Notes: generated by a model from the sequence alone, not told the origin. Shown: positions 1-9,471, numbered from the stretch's first letter. The stretch: 64,000 nucleotides of DNA from Pseudomonas sp. Z8(2022) (GCF_025837155.1 NZ_CP107549.1:1612001-1676000), one strand, 5' to 3'. A program made the numbers and translations.

Positions 1-602
1 TGCGCGTACACCGGGTGCTGGCGAATGGTGTCGGCGGTCACGCGGGCGGTGGCCTCGGCGCCTATCGGGGTCCAGTGGTGGTCGCGGCGGAAGAAGAAGT
101 CCTTCGGCGGCTGCTCCACCAGAGGCATGATGTCCGGAACGATGGCACCGCCGTCACGCATCTGCTGCAGGAAATTGCGCAGGTTGGTACTGGCGCGTAC
201 ATAGTCGAAGTCATGCATCTGCCCCGGCTGCAGCTGGGCGCGATGCATCAGGCCGCGGGTCGGCTGTACCGCTACCGCGACATGGGTGCCATGGCTGGCG
301 AACGCACGCATCAGGCGGGCGAACTCCGGCTGCATGTTCGGCGGAATGCCGAACTCGTTGGTCAGGTCGACTTCCGAACGGAACAGCCAGCGATCACGCC
401 CTGGCACAATCTGCCTGAGCGACTTCATGTTGCCCTCGGCATATTCCTCGGGCGCACTGAGTTGCGGGCAGATCAGGCATTGCAAATCCGTGCATTCACC
501 GGTTTTTTCGCTCTGTTCTGCAGCGTAGGCGTTGTGTACGCCCGCCGCGATCAGGCTGCCGATGGCCAGTAGAAAATAGTGCTTCATGCTCTTGGAGGTC
601 AT
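1..602 (-). CDS. algX: AlgX-like alginate O-acetyltransferase (partial, C-terminus beyond left edge)
   Basis: Minus-strand gene entering from the left edge; about 200 N-terminal codons are visible. A signal peptide (hydrophobic stretch ending HNAYA-A near residue 28) points to a periplasmic protein. It then carries a CPQLSAPEEYA segment, DRWLFRSEVDL, a QPTRGLMHR segment and the catalytic-type DHHWTP motif, all of which follow P. aeruginosa AlgX. AlgX is an SGNH-like enzyme that acetylates and binds alginate in the periplasm. The start at 602 follows a weak GAGCGG; a second in-frame ATG lies at 587. It begins 34 bp after algF, so it is probably cotranscribed. The serine nucleophile and the carbohydrate-binding domain are outside the window. 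An AlgJ-type paralogue is the main alternative. Confidence 0.8.
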   Translation of the reverse strand, partial: MTSKSMKHYFLLAIGSLIAAGVHNAYAAEQSEKTGECTDLQCLICPQLSAPEEYAEGNMKSLRQIVPGRDRWLFRSEVDLTNEFGIPPNMQPEFARLMRAFASHGTHVAVAVQPTRGLMHRAQLQPGQMHDFDYVRASTNLRNFLQQMRDGGAIVPDIMPLVEQPPKDFFFRRDHHWTPIGAEATARVTADTIRQHPVYA

Positions 603-636
603 CGTCCGCTCACTTGTTTGACCAGCTGTTCAGGAT

Positions 637-1278
637 TCATTCGCTGGGGTCGATGCTGTTGGCCAGGGTAATCGCGCGGTAGCCGCTGGCCGCCGGCAGC
701 AGGGCATAGGTGTAGGAGCGGCCTTTTTTCAGGAACATCTCGTCGAAACCGACCAGTTGGTCGTTGTCGGCATAGGCGGCGAAGGCGATCTTCAGCTCAT
801 TGACCATACGGCTGCCGGTCTGGTCGCGCGTGATGGTGTCGACCACCACATGCTTGCCATCGGTGGTCTTCAACGCGGCTGGCTTGTCGGTGAGGTTGTA
901 GAAGGCGATCTGGGCCTTGCGTGGTTCGTTGACGAACTGGTCGGCGATCAGCCGCAGCTCGCCGTCGCGGTAGATCACCGTGCTTGCGGTGTTGGCCTTC
1001 AGCTCGTGTTCCAGCGCCTGGGCGCCCACGGCGATGCGGTGCTTGCCCGGTGCAACGAAGCGATAACCGCCGAATTGCCCGCTGGTGACCAGCTGGGGTT
1101 TGCTCTTGCTGCTCAGGGTGACTTCGATATTGCGCTCGCTGAGGTTCAGCACCCGCACGAACGCCGAGTTGGCCGGCGCCACGGGGTCGTACAGATCGGC
1201 GTTGCCGTCCTGGGCTTGGGCGGCAGCGCTGGTGATTGTCAGCAATATCATCAGTGCGCGGGAAATGAAGGCGGGCAT
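637..1278 (-). CDS. algF: Alginate O-acetyl transfer protein AlgF
   Basis: 213 residues, close to the usual AlgF length. The N-terminus is a cleavable signal peptide (cleavage near AQA-QD), followed by the AlgF-like start ADLYDPVAPANSAFVRVLNL. Two small beta-rich repeats follow, each opening with a phrase such as FVRVLNL or IAFYNLT. AlgF is a periplasmic partner of AlgI, AlgJ and AlgX in O-acetylation of the polymer; no enzymatic motif is expected or seen. GAGG lies 9 nt before the ATG, and the gene starts 15 bp after algJ ends. In the textbook operon algA follows algF; here an AlgX-like gene follows. Confidence 0.85.
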   Translation of the reverse strand: MPAFISRALMILLTITSAAAQAQDGNADLYDPVAPANSAFVRVLNLSERNIEVTLSSKSKPQLVTSGQFGGYRFVAPGKHRIAVGAQALEHELKANTASTVIYRDGELRLIADQFVNEPRKAQIAFYNLTDKPAALKTTDGKHVVVDTITRDQTGSRMVNELKIAFAAYADNDQLVGFDEMFLKKGRSYTYALLPAASGYRAITLANSIDPSE

Positions 1279-1293
1279 ACGACGGTACCTCGG

Positions 1294-2394
1294 TCAGTGG
1301 TGGACTGTTTCTGGGTTGGCCAGAGAAGGAATCTGGCGCTGGACGAGCAGGGTGCGCAGGGGGAATTCCCAGATCACGGTCTGCAGCTCGCCACTTTTCG
1401 CGGCCGGGCCGGCGAGAAATTCGTTCATCGACTGGAACGGGCCGCGGGCCTCGAGCGCAACGCTTACCAGATCGCGCTGCAGGGCCTCCTTGAGAAAGCC
1501 GACGAAGTTCCAGTCATCGATGCGGGTATAGCTGGTGCCTACCAGCGCCAGCGACACGGCCTCTTCGCCGAACAGGCTGTCGCCGAGATCGTCGTGGCTT
1601 TGCTGCAGGGTTTCGTAGAGCTGGATATGCACCGGCTCGAAGTAGCTGGGCGCCAGTCTGGGGTCGAACTTGAGGTAGTTGAGCAGATCGCCGGTGACTT
1701 CTTTTTCGCTGACCGCCTGGGTCAGATAAGGCGTCTCGCCCTGCAGCTCGGGAAACTGCCTGGCCAGGGTCTGGGCTGCCAGTTCGGCGCCTCTTGGGCT
1801 CCAGTGGGTATCGTTACGCAGAAACAGCTGTTCATCGGCCGCAGCGCTCAGGTAGGCGCTACGCAGATCCACGGTGTCGATACCCTGCTGGCGCAGGCGT
1901 TCGCTGAACTGCTGGTACAGCCCGGTGATCTGCTCCGAAGGGGCATAGACGGAGTGCGCGGCATAGGTGTCCAGCTTCATCGGCACCGGCAGGACGATCA
2001 GCCGCGCGCCCTGTTGCGCCAGTTGCGCGCGTGCCTTGTCGATCAGCGCGATCTGTCGCTCCAGGTTGCTCTCGAGGTCCCTGGGCTGCAGGTACTCCTG
2101 ATTGGTGAACAGCCAGCCGTCATGTCCCAGTACCACGCCACTGGCGCCTTCGCGAAAGATCAGATGCTGGATGTTGGCCCACAGCTCGACGGACGGGTCG
2201 CGTAGGAACAGGCGCTTGTCATAGAACTGCTCGAACCTGCGCACCAGCTTGCCGTCAAGAAACAGCGACATGGCCTGGGTCTGCGTACCGGCAAAGGCGA
2301 ACACCGTCGGCAGAGAATAGAGAAACATGGCGCTCAGCATCACGCAGAAGAGAATCCCGTTGATCTTGCTGGCCGAGTTCATCACCGGAAACAT
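1294..2394 (-). CDS. algJ: Alginate O-acetyltransferase AlgJ
   Basis: 366 residues. One N-terminal hydrophobic segment (about residues 9-31) acts as a signal anchor, so the catalytic part is periplasmic. The SGNH-like AlgJ/AlgX motifs are present: GHDGWLF, then NDTHW (Asp195 and His197), and GTSY with the probable nucleophile Ser288. AlgJ receives acetyl groups moved across the inner membrane by AlgI and works with AlgF and AlgX. GAGG stands 8-9 nt before the ATG, inside the 10-bp gap to algI. The I-J-F order is conserved; only its position in the operon is unusual. Confidence 0.88.
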   Translation of the reverse strand: MFPVMNSASKINGILFCVMLSAMFLYSLPTVFAFAGTQTQAMSLFLDGKLVRRFEQFYDKRLFLRDPSVELWANIQHLIFREGASGVVLGHDGWLFTNQEYLQPRDLESNLERQIALIDKARAQLAQQGARLIVLPVPMKLDTYAAHSVYAPSEQITGLYQQFSERLRQQGIDTVDLRSAYLSAAADEQLFLRNDTHWSPRGAELAAQTLARQFPELQGETPYLTQAVSEKEVTGDLLNYLKFDPRLAPSYFEPVHIQLYETLQQSHDDLGDSLFGEEAVSLALVGTSYTRIDDWNFVGFLKEALQRDLVSVALEARGPFQSMNEFLAGPAAKSGELQTVIWEFPLRTLLVQRQIPSLANPETVHH

Positions 2395-2404
2395 GGGGGC
2401 ATCC

Positions 2405-3838
2405 TCAGAACTGGAAGTACAGGAAGGGTGAGAAGGAGTTCGCGGCCAGACGTGTCAGCGTAAGCAGGAAGCCTACCCACAGCAGCAAGGCACTGAAGCC
2501 GCTGACGTGCTGCATGAAGTAGTCGTTCTGGCGGGTGCCGGCGTAATAGCGAATGTTGATGCCGCCGGCGATCACGATCCACAGCAGAGCGATCAGGGTA
2601 AAGGTCATGGTCATGGCGGAGGTGCCGAACCAGTAGAGGTCCAGCGAGCCGATGCCATTGAGACCGATCAGCGCCTGGTAGACCTGCAGGGCGTGCGGCA
2701 GGTTGCCGGTAAAGAACAACGGCATGCAGGAGGCCAGCACGAACATGCAGCGGGTATTGCGCCAGAAGCTGTAGGGCGTGTTGACCTTGGTGGCGATGCC
2801 CAGCTTGCGCTCGATGACCATGGCGATGCCGAAGAACAGCCCCCAGAAGATGAAGGCGAAGCTTGGACCATGCCAGAGCCCCGAGAGCACCATGGTGACG
2901 ACCAGCCCGACGAGCATGCCGACCAGGCGCTTGCGTACCAGCGGCATGTACACATAGTCGCGCAGGAAGTCGGCCAGGGTCATGTGCCAGCGCTGCCAGA
3001 ACTCGGTGATGCTCTGCGCGATATAGGGCTGGTTGAAGTTTTCGGCGAAGCGAAAGCCCATCATCATGCCCAGGCCGATGGCCATGTCGCTGTAGCCGGA
3101 GAAGTCGAAGTACAGCTGCAGTGCGGAGATCAGCAGGCCGAACCAGGCATCGGCCATCTGCAGTTCACTGCCGCCGCCGATGAACAGGGTGTTCATCGGT
3201 GCCAGCGAGTCGGCAATCAGCACTTTCTTGATGAACCCGAGCATGAAGCGGCAGGCGCCGAGGGAGAACAGCTCCAGCGAGTGGGTGCGATTCTTCAACT
3301 GCTTGTCGATCAGGCTGTAGCGCAGGATCGGTCCGGCAATCAGCTGCGGGAAGATGGCGATATAGGCAGCGAAGTCGACGAAGCGATTGGTCGGCTCGGC
3401 ATTGCGTCGATAGATGTCGACGATGTAGCTCAGCGCCTGGAACACATAGAAGGAGATGCCCAGCGGCAGGATGATGTGTTCCAGGGTGAAGGTGTTGATG
3501 CCCAGAGGCTCCAGGATCGCGACCAGCACGTCGGCACCGAAGTTGGCGTACTTGAAGTAGCCGAGGGTGGCCAGATTGCCGATCACGCCGACGGTCAGCA
3601 GGCGAAAGGCGATCTTCTTCTCGCCGGCATCGACCCGCGCCTTGATGCGCAGGCCGAACCAGTAGTTCCAGTACGAGATGGCGACGAACAGCAGCAGGAA
3701 GTCCGGACGCCACCAGGCGTAGAACAGATAGCTGCCGAGCACGATCACGTACGAACGCCAGTGGTCCCTGGCTATGTAGTAACAGAGCAGGAATACGGGC
3801 AAGAACAGGAACAGGAAGACGTTGGATGCGAAGATCAT
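2405..3838 (-). CDS. algI: AlgI, membrane-bound O-acyltransferase (MBOAT)
   Basis: 477 residues with many hydrophobic helices. It starts like other AlgI proteins (SSN/ASNVFLFLFLP, FYAWWRPDF) and has the MBOAT core LYFDFSGYSDMAIGLG, ITEFWQRWH and SGLWHG. The essential histidine is His323, aligned with P. aeruginosa His322. AlgI passes acetyl groups through the inner membrane for alginate O-acetylation. The protein is somewhat shorter than P. aeruginosa AlgI (about 520 residues), mostly at the C-terminal end. It follows algE by 17 bp; in the canonical operon algG, algX and algL lie in between. Confidence 0.9.
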   Translation of the reverse strand: MIFASNVFLFLFLPVFLLCYYIARDHWRSYVIVLGSYLFYAWWRPDFLLLFVAISYWNYWFGLRIKARVDAGEKKIAFRLLTVGVIGNLATLGYFKYANFGADVLVAILEPLGINTFTLEHIILPLGISFYVFQALSYIVDIYRRNAEPTNRFVDFAAYIAIFPQLIAGPILRYSLIDKQLKNRTHSLELFSLGACRFMLGFIKKVLIADSLAPMNTLFIGGGSELQMADAWFGLLISALQLYFDFSGYSDMAIGLGMMMGFRFAENFNQPYIAQSITEFWQRWHMTLADFLRDYVYMPLVRKRLVGMLVGLVVTMVLSGLWHGPSFAFIFWGLFFGIAMVIERKLGIATKVNTPYSFWRNTRCMFVLASCMPLFFTGNLPHALQVYQALIGLNGIGSLDLYWFGTSAMTMTFTLIALLWIVIAGGINIRYYAGTRQNDYFMQHVSGFSALLLWVGFLLTLTRLAANSFSPFLYFQF

Positions 3839-3855
3839 GCTAGCGCTGCTCTCGG

Positions 3856-5247
3856 TCAGTAAGTCAGGGTTATGCCCAGCGTCAGTTGATAATCGTCGCC
3901 GATTTCCAGCGCACTGCCGGCCCTGAAGTAGCTCAGGCTGGCCAGGGTGTTGAGCTGTATCCGCTTGCCGTCATACGCCAGCGGGAACATGCGCCAGTAG
4001 TGGTTGATGTCCAGCACCTGGCCCAGGTGGGCCGAGCCGGTATCGCGAACCACGCCTTCGGTGGTGGTGCGCAGGGGCAGTTGTGCTGTGCGATTGCGCA
4101 GGCGCAGGTCGCTGACACGCAGATCCAGCGCGGTGCGATCGGTGGGCTGGGTTTCCAGCACGATGCCGTAGAAGGCCAGGTTACTCAGGTTGACGCTGAC
4201 CAGGTTGCTGACCAGGCGGCTGCTGTAGCTCAGCGGATCGTTGCGCCGGTCGGACTGGATACGGTTGAGCGTGAAGCCGTCGCTTCCGCTGTCGTCCGGT
4301 CGATCGGTAAGGCCGGCGCTGATGCCCACGCGCGGTGTCCATGGCAGCGTTTCGAAGCGCTTGCCGACATCCGCCACCACGGCCCAGCCGGTCTTGTCGC
4401 CGCTGTCGCGCAGGCCGTTGCGCTGGGTGGTTTCCATCCTGCCGTCGAGGGCGGCGACTTCCAGGTGGTAGTCGCTGATCAGTGACGTCAGCTGACGGGT
4501 GTCTCCGTGCAGGAACACGCCATAACGCAGGCCATCGAAGTCCTGGCGGTCATCGGGCGAGCTGCCCGAGTAGTCGTCCTCATGCAGCAGGCGTACGCCA
4601 ACCCAGTGGTCGGCATGCCAGCGCCAGGCGTACTCGCCCATCAGGTAACGAATCTTCCTGTCACGCGGGTCGAGGCGGTTGTCGTCGGAGTTGTAGTAAT
4701 AGAATTTTTCGGCGACGGCGACGAAGCCGCTGGCGAAGCTGTCGTTGTAGTCCAGACGCAAGGCTTCGATGCTGTCGTCCCACCAGATGCCGAAACGATC
4801 ACTGAAGCGCTGGCGACCGAAAGTCAGGGAAAAGCGCGGGTCGTCGCCCAGCAGGTTGCGCCGTACATAGAACTCGCGCGCTTCGCTGTAGGCATGGCGG
4901 CGCCTCGACAGGCTCTCGTCGTTACCCTCGTCGTTCTGCAGGGCATTCGGGTCGGTGTCGTAGTTGAGCCACAGACGACCGAAGGCTTCCCACTTCGCCC
5001 AGCGTTGTTCGGGGGAGTACCAGCGATAGGACGGTTCGTAGCGCAAGCTGAAGAAGCTGCGACGATCTTCGCCCAGGCGCGTTTCGTCCGGTCCGTAGCC
5101 AGTACGCAGAAACAGCTTGTGGGTCAGCAGGGAGGTGACCGGTTCCAGCTCGGGTGAGGCGATGCTGGTGTCTTCTGCATGCAGCAGACCGAGCGGCAGG
5201 CAGGCGAGCAGCAGGGCTGCGCGGCTAAGGGAGTTGGAAGCGCTCAC
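3856..5247 (-). CDS. algE: AlgE-like alginate export outer-membrane porin
   Basis: 463 residues, beginning with a GTG whose bases overlap the TGA of algK (GTGA), a sign of translational coupling. A signal peptide ends near LLHA-ED. The body is rich in alternating beta-strand patterns and ends in an aromatic residue (LTLGITLTY), as outer-membrane barrels do. The segment EAREFYVRRN, then TFGRQRFSDRFGIWWDDSIEAL, aligns with the AlgE block AREFWVDY, then FGRQRLREDDGQWQDTNIEAL. AlgE is the 18-stranded channel through which alginate leaves the cell. The rest is divergent, so substrate detail cannot be read from sequence. Confidence 0.82.
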   Translation of the reverse strand: MSASNSLSRAALLLACLPLGLLHAEDTSIASPELEPVTSLLTHKLFLRTGYGPDETRLGEDRRSFFSLRYEPSYRWYSPEQRWAKWEAFGRLWLNYDTDPNALQNDEGNDESLSRRRHAYSEAREFYVRRNLLGDDPRFSLTFGRQRFSDRFGIWWDDSIEALRLDYNDSFASGFVAVAEKFYYYNSDDNRLDPRDRKIRYLMGEYAWRWHADHWVGVRLLHEDDYSGSSPDDRQDFDGLRYGVFLHGDTRQLTSLISDYHLEVAALDGRMETTQRNGLRDSGDKTGWAVVADVGKRFETLPWTPRVGISAGLTDRPDDSGSDGFTLNRIQSDRRNDPLSYSSRLVSNLVSVNLSNLAFYGIVLETQPTDRTALDLRVSDLRLRNRTAQLPLRTTTEGVVRDTGSAHLGQVLDINHYWRMFPLAYDGKRIQLNTLASLSYFRAGSALEIGDDYQLTLGITLTY

Positions 5248-6719
5248 AGTGTGGAATCCTCGATAAGACGGTTGCCTTCGGCGGCGGCGATATCGCGCTG
5301 TTCAGGCGTGAGCCGGGAGCTGAGTGAGTGCATCAGATTGGTTGCGCGCTGGTCTCCCAGCTCGTGGGCGGCGTAGGCGAAGGAATAGGCCTTGCCGTTA
5401 TCGCGGCAGATGGCGCGGCCGTAGGTATAAAGTCGGGCGATGCGCAGCAGGGCGTTTACCGAACCGCGGCGGGCCTCTGCCATGTACAGCTCCAGGGCGC
5501 GGTCCTGATCGGCTTCGTCCAGTGCGCCCAGGCTGTAAAGGTCGCCTTCAAGCAGCTGTGCTTCGGGGTACTGCTCGGCCTGCAGTTCGCTGATCAGGCG
5601 TTGGCTCAGCTGCGGGTCGAGGGTGCGCCACATGACCATGTGCAGGCTGGCGCGCAGTGCCTTGATGCGCTGCGGGGTGATCGGGTTCTCGCGTTCGGCC
5701 ATGCTCAGGGTCAGATTCTCACCCTGCCGTTGTTCCAGGCGCTGGATCAGCGCCAGTACCGGCTCGGGGCTGTAGCGATCCGGCGCGGTCATGAGGAAGC
5801 TGGCCTTGCTCAGCATCGCCGGACCGAAATCGCGGTCTATGGCGTTGTCCAGCCACTGCAGCACCTCGCGGTCGAGCTGTTCGACCAGGCTGGCATGGGC
5901 CTTCGCCTTGAGTTCACGCGCCTGTTTTTCTTCATCGGTCTGGGCGCGGGTTGTCGGGCGATTGTTGTTGAAGGTACTGATCTCGATGTTGCGGATGCTC
6001 ATGACCTGCTGGGCGATGCGGTGCACCAGGTCGACCGGCAGAGCGCTCATGCGTGGCGCCAGGCGCTCGGCGAAGGCGCGAAACAGGACGTTGCGCTCTT
6101 CGCCAAGAAACTCGTAATAGCGCTGTACGGCACGCGGGTCGCTTTCCACGGCCAGCTGGAACCACTTCTCGGCTTCGCTTCTTTCGCCGTAGCGAGCTGC
6201 CGCCACCGCTCTGTACAGCGGCGCGTGGCAGTAGATCAGGCAGGCGCGGTCATAAAGCTCGATCAGGCGGGTGACCTCGCTCTGTGTGAACAGCTCGGGG
6301 TAGACCAGAAACACTTCCAGGCGTGTGTCGACAGCGACGAAATCTCGCCCGGGCGTGAAACGGTCAAGTGCCTGGTGCATGTAGGCGCGGTTGGCTTCAC
6401 GCCAGCGCGGCTTGCCGTCGACCAGGCGGGCCAGGGCTGTCAGCGCGCCGATGTCCCCGCGGCCATCGGCAAACGCCTGCCTGAACAGGTCGATGGCTCG
6501 CGTGGTATTCGCCGGGCTGCGGCTGGCCAGTACCTCGCCGAGCAGGCGTGTGGCGCCCAGGTCGCCACGCGCCGCCAGATGGCGCAGGTCTTCTTCGACC
6601 TCCGCCTGGCTGTCCTGAAACAGCGCATAACGGACCTGTTCGAGGCTGCGTGCCGCGTGAGCCGAGCTGGCGAGTGCCAGCGTCAGGGCGGTTGTGCAAA
6701 GAAGATATCTGACCGGCAT
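5244..6719 (-). CDS. algK: AlgK-like periplasmic TPR/Sel1 export scaffold
   Basis: 491 residues. The body is alpha-helical and contains TPR/Sel1-type repeats (for example ALYRAVAAARYGERSEAEKWF and NALLRIARLYTYGRAICRDNGKAY). Family AlgK anchors to the outer membrane as a lipoprotein and helps place AlgE. Here the leader MPVRYLLCTTALTLALASSA ends with AHA-AR, a signal peptidase I site, and no lipobox cysteine exists at the cleavage point (see findings). GAGG stands 5 nt before the ATG inside the end of alg44; the 3' end overlaps algE. The position between alg44 and algE supports the name more than overall similarity does. Confidence 0.8.
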   Translation of the reverse strand: MPVRYLLCTTALTLALASSAHAARSLEQVRYALFQDSQAEVEEDLRHLAARGDLGATRLLGEVLASRSPANTTRAIDLFRQAFADGRGDIGALTALARLVDGKPRWREANRAYMHQALDRFTPGRDFVAVDTRLEVFLVYPELFTQSEVTRLIELYDRACLIYCHAPLYRAVAAARYGERSEAEKWFQLAVESDPRAVQRYYEFLGEERNVLFRAFAERLAPRMSALPVDLVHRIAQQVMSIRNIEISTFNNNRPTTRAQTDEEKQARELKAKAHASLVEQLDREVLQWLDNAIDRDFGPAMLSKASFLMTAPDRYSPEPVLALIQRLEQRQGENLTLSMAERENPITPQRIKALRASLHMVMWRTLDPQLSQRLISELQAEQYPEAQLLEGDLYSLGALDEADQDRALELYMAEARRGSVNALLRIARLYTYGRAICRDNGKAYSFAYAAHELGDQRATNLMHSLSSRLTPEQRDIAAAEGNRLIEDSTL

Positions 6720-6726
6720 GGCGACC

Positions 6727-7872
6727 TCAGAACGTCCAGCGCAGTGGCAGGCCGAGTTTGAAGTCGACGGCAGTGGGCAGCTGATAGGCGCTGCGCGGCA
6801 ATTCCTGCTCAGGCTTGATGGTCAGCTCGACCATCTGACGCTGATCGTCCACGCGGCTGCCCACGATCTCGCCGGTGTAGATTTCGTCGCTGCCCAGTAC
6901 GCGCATCTCGACTGCACGCACGCGCTCGATCTTGTCCATGCGCTCGAACGGCACACTGGCCTTGACGTGCAGCGGCTTGTCCTGCGGCAGCAGATGCATC
7001 AGCTGCTCCTGCTTGTAGGCAAAACCGTCCATACGGGGGCGCGGGAAGTACAGGCTGCAGTTGCACGGGCTGGCGATCACCGTTTCCACGGTCACGCGGC
7101 CGAGCAGGGCGGCCGCATCCTGCTCGGAGAGGCTCGCCAGGGCGGCGATGTCGGACGGACTGGTGAGGCTGCTGGCCAGTTGCGTGGAAACGCTGGCCAG
7201 TGGCTGGCCGGTACTGACGCTGGTCTGTCCGGGCGCTATCAGGTACTTGAGGTTGCCGTTTTCCGGCATGCTCAGTACGTAGGCCTCGGCGCTGACCACT
7301 GCCTGCGCGGCGGGCAGGTGGAAGAACAGCAGGTAACTCTTGTAGACGATCAGGCTCAGTGCCGCCAGGCCGGCGCCGAGAAACAGCAGCGAGCCCAGCG
7401 CCGCCTTCAGGCGTTCCGTGGGCGTGCGCGAGCTGGCCTGTTTGGTCTTGCGCTCCTTGATGTAGTTCTCACGCTGCATCACGTTGAACAGGCCGTTGAT
7501 GTCGGCGATGTCGCCGGACATGTAGGCCGAGATGATGTAGCGCAGGATGTCGCGCTTCTGCCGATCCAGTTCGACGAACTCGGCACCTACTTCATGGCCG
7601 CGTTGGGAGACGATCTTCAGTTTGGTGTCGATGTTCAGATCGATCGCATTGAGCTTAAGCTTGATCGAGCCGTGGAGCAGGCTGCCGAGTGTCAGCGGCT
7701 GCTCGAGGCTCAGGCCGATGCCGCCCAGGGAAATGTCCAGGATCTCGCATTCCACACCCTTGAGGCCGTGGCCATTGAGGGCTATGCGGGCAGGAATCTT
7801 GGCGCGGACGAACTGGCGCTCATCGATTGCTTCGTGAACAACATTTACAGGTAAGACAGTGGTGCTAGTCAT
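6727..7872 (-). CDS. alg44: Alg44, PilZ-domain c-di-GMP receptor and alginate copolymerase
   Basis: 381 residues from the ATG at 7872 (start MTSTTVLPVNVVHE, matching P. aeruginosa Alg44 after its first residues). The cytoplasmic N-terminus is a PilZ domain with intact R19xxxR23 and D46xSxGG motifs, so c-di-GMP binding is expected. One transmembrane helix follows (near LGSLLFLGAGLAALSLIVYK), then a periplasmic HlyD/membrane-fusion-like part. Alg44 pairs with Alg8 and is required for polymerisation. Upstream in-frame codons were not used because they overlap alg8 and lack family similarity. The gap to alg8 is 17 bp. Confidence 0.92.
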   Translation of the reverse strand: MTSTTVLPVNVVHEAIDERQFVRAKIPARIALNGHGLKGVECEILDISLGGIGLSLEQPLTLGSLLHGSIKLKLNAIDLNIDTKLKIVSQRGHEVGAEFVELDRQKRDILRYIISAYMSGDIADINGLFNVMQRENYIKERKTKQASSRTPTERLKAALGSLLFLGAGLAALSLIVYKSYLLFFHLPAAQAVVSAEAYVLSMPENGNLKYLIAPGQTSVSTGQPLASVSTQLASSLTSPSDIAALASLSEQDAAALLGRVTVETVIASPCNCSLYFPRPRMDGFAYKQEQLMHLLPQDKPLHVKASVPFERMDKIERVRAVEMRVLGSDEIYTGEIVGSRVDDQRQMVELTIKPEQELPRSAYQLPTAVDFKLGLPLRWTF

Positions 7873-7889
7873 AGCATTCGCGCCTTTAC

Positions 7890-9410
7890 TTAAGGTTGCG
7901 TGAGTTCTAGCAGGACCGAAATGACCCCGAAGAAGATGGCAATGGAGGACAACAACATCGTCTTCGACGTCCATCGATTAAGGGCCGCATCGAAACTGAC
8001 GCTGCCGTTGCTGAGCGTGGTCTTTTGCCGGGTCCAGCTTTGCTGATCCATGTGGAACATGGTGTAAACCTTCATCACCGAGCCGACGATCTGGTTGTAA
8101 TACAGAACGAAGGGGTACATCGGATGTACCGGGTGCTTGGTGAAGAAGAACAACAGCGTTACCAGGGTGCGCGACAGCAACACCCAGAACAGGTACAGCA
8201 GCAGGTACTGGATACCGAACAGCAGGCCGGCCACTACCGAGGCGCTCAGGCCCATCAGGCAGGTCCACATCGATACGCGCTGGTCGTACAGCACGTACAT
8301 GGTGAACAGGCCCAGACGGTCGAGACCCAGTAGGCGGGTGGCACGGAAGTTCTGCCGCAGCGAGTTGCCATACCAGCGGTACATCAGTTGCCGGGTTGCG
8401 CGCAGGAAGCTGTTGTCTGGTGGATGCTCCACCGTCAGGGTATGGCTGTCGGGCACATAGAAGGTGTCCCAGCCTGCGCGCATCAGGCTGAACCAGGAGG
8501 ACTTGTCGTCGCCGGTGAGGAACTGGAAGCGTCCCAGGCGCCAGTGATCGAGGAAGTCGGCTTCCACGTCCTTGATGAATTCCGGGTTGGTCATCACGCT
8601 GGCGCGGAAGAACGACAGGCGACCGGTCATGGTCAGCACCCGCTTGCTGAGTGCCATCGAGCACATGTTGATGTGCCGCTGGACAAAGCGCATGGTGTGC
8701 CATTCCTGCATCAGCTTGCTGCCTTCCACCTCGCAGAACTCGTTGGTGGTGATGCCACCGACGGTGGGCAGATAGGCGAACATGCTGACGGCGCGCTCGA
8801 CGCAGCCGGGCAGCATCATGGTGTCGCCATCGACCACGCCGACCACCGAGTTCTCCAGCGGCATCTGCCGGGAGAGGGCACGGAAGGCATGGGCCAGTCC
8901 ATCACGCTTACCAGTGCCGCGGGCACGCACGATGATCAGCTTGATGTCGTCCCGATCGCGCACTTCCTGGCGCATGATGTCCTTGATGAAGTTCTCGTCG
9001 CCCTTCTCCACGATCGAGGCGATGACGGTGCAGGGCACAGGCATTCGCTGCACTTCCTGAAATACCGACTGATACACCTTGAAGGTGGTGTGAGTCGGGA
9101 TGCGGAAGCTGGTTACCACCATGAACATATGGTCGGGCAGCGCTGCGGTCCCCATGCGTTCGACGGCCTTGCGCATCCGCGGGAAGCGCCAGTGCAGGAA
9201 GTACATCCCGCGCAGGTAGTGAGTGGCCGCATTGCCGTAACGCCACATACCCAGGGCGCCGATCAGGAAAATGAACTTCTGGTGCGACGGGTCGAGATAG
9301 CTCGGGTCGACCATTTCCGAGCCAAGCGCGATCAGGGCGATCAGGCATAGCCAACCGCACAGCTTGCCGAAACCGGGCGAGGTCTTGAGCCAATTGAATA
9401 ACCTGGGCAT
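7890..9410 (-). CDS. alg8: Alg8, alginate polymerase (family 2 glycosyltransferase)
   Basis: 506 residues. Inner-membrane glycosyltransferase joining mannuronate from GDP-mannuronate. Visible signatures: two N-terminal membrane helices, VVDGDTMMLP (Asp194/Asp196), TNEFCEVEGSKLMQEWH, AQRHINMCSMALSKRVLTMT-type block, the TGDDKSSWFSLM motif, and MYRWYGNSLRQN followed by C-terminal helices. These blocks are nearly identical to P. aeruginosa Alg8. A strong GGAGGAAG site precedes the ATG. It lies 61 bp after algA, whereas in the textbook operon it directly follows algD. Confidence 0.95.
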   Translation of the reverse strand: MPRLFNWLKTSPGFGKLCGWLCLIALIALGSEMVDPSYLDPSHQKFIFLIGALGMWRYGNAATHYLRGMYFLHWRFPRMRKAVERMGTAALPDHMFMVVTSFRIPTHTTFKVYQSVFQEVQRMPVPCTVIASIVEKGDENFIKDIMRQEVRDRDDIKLIIVRARGTGKRDGLAHAFRALSRQMPLENSVVGVVDGDTMMLPGCVERAVSMFAYLPTVGGITTNEFCEVEGSKLMQEWHTMRFVQRHINMCSMALSKRVLTMTGRLSFFRASVMTNPEFIKDVEADFLDHWRLGRFQFLTGDDKSSWFSLMRAGWDTFYVPDSHTLTVEHPPDNSFLRATRQLMYRWYGNSLRQNFRATRLLGLDRLGLFTMYVLYDQRVSMWTCLMGLSASVVAGLLFGIQYLLLYLFWVLLSRTLVTLLFFFTKHPVHPMYPFVLYYNQIVGSVMKVYTMFHMDQQSWTRQKTTLSNGSVSFDAALNRWTSKTMLLSSIAIFFGVISVLLELTQP

Positions 9411-9471
9411 GTGACGTGCTTCCTCCAGTGAAGCCGTATACGAACGTCAGAGGTTGTTACATCGGGAGTCG

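Noticed and set aside
757..3862. Long plus-strand open frames across algF-algI
   Set aside because: Same shadow effect; no ribosome sites or recognisable domains.
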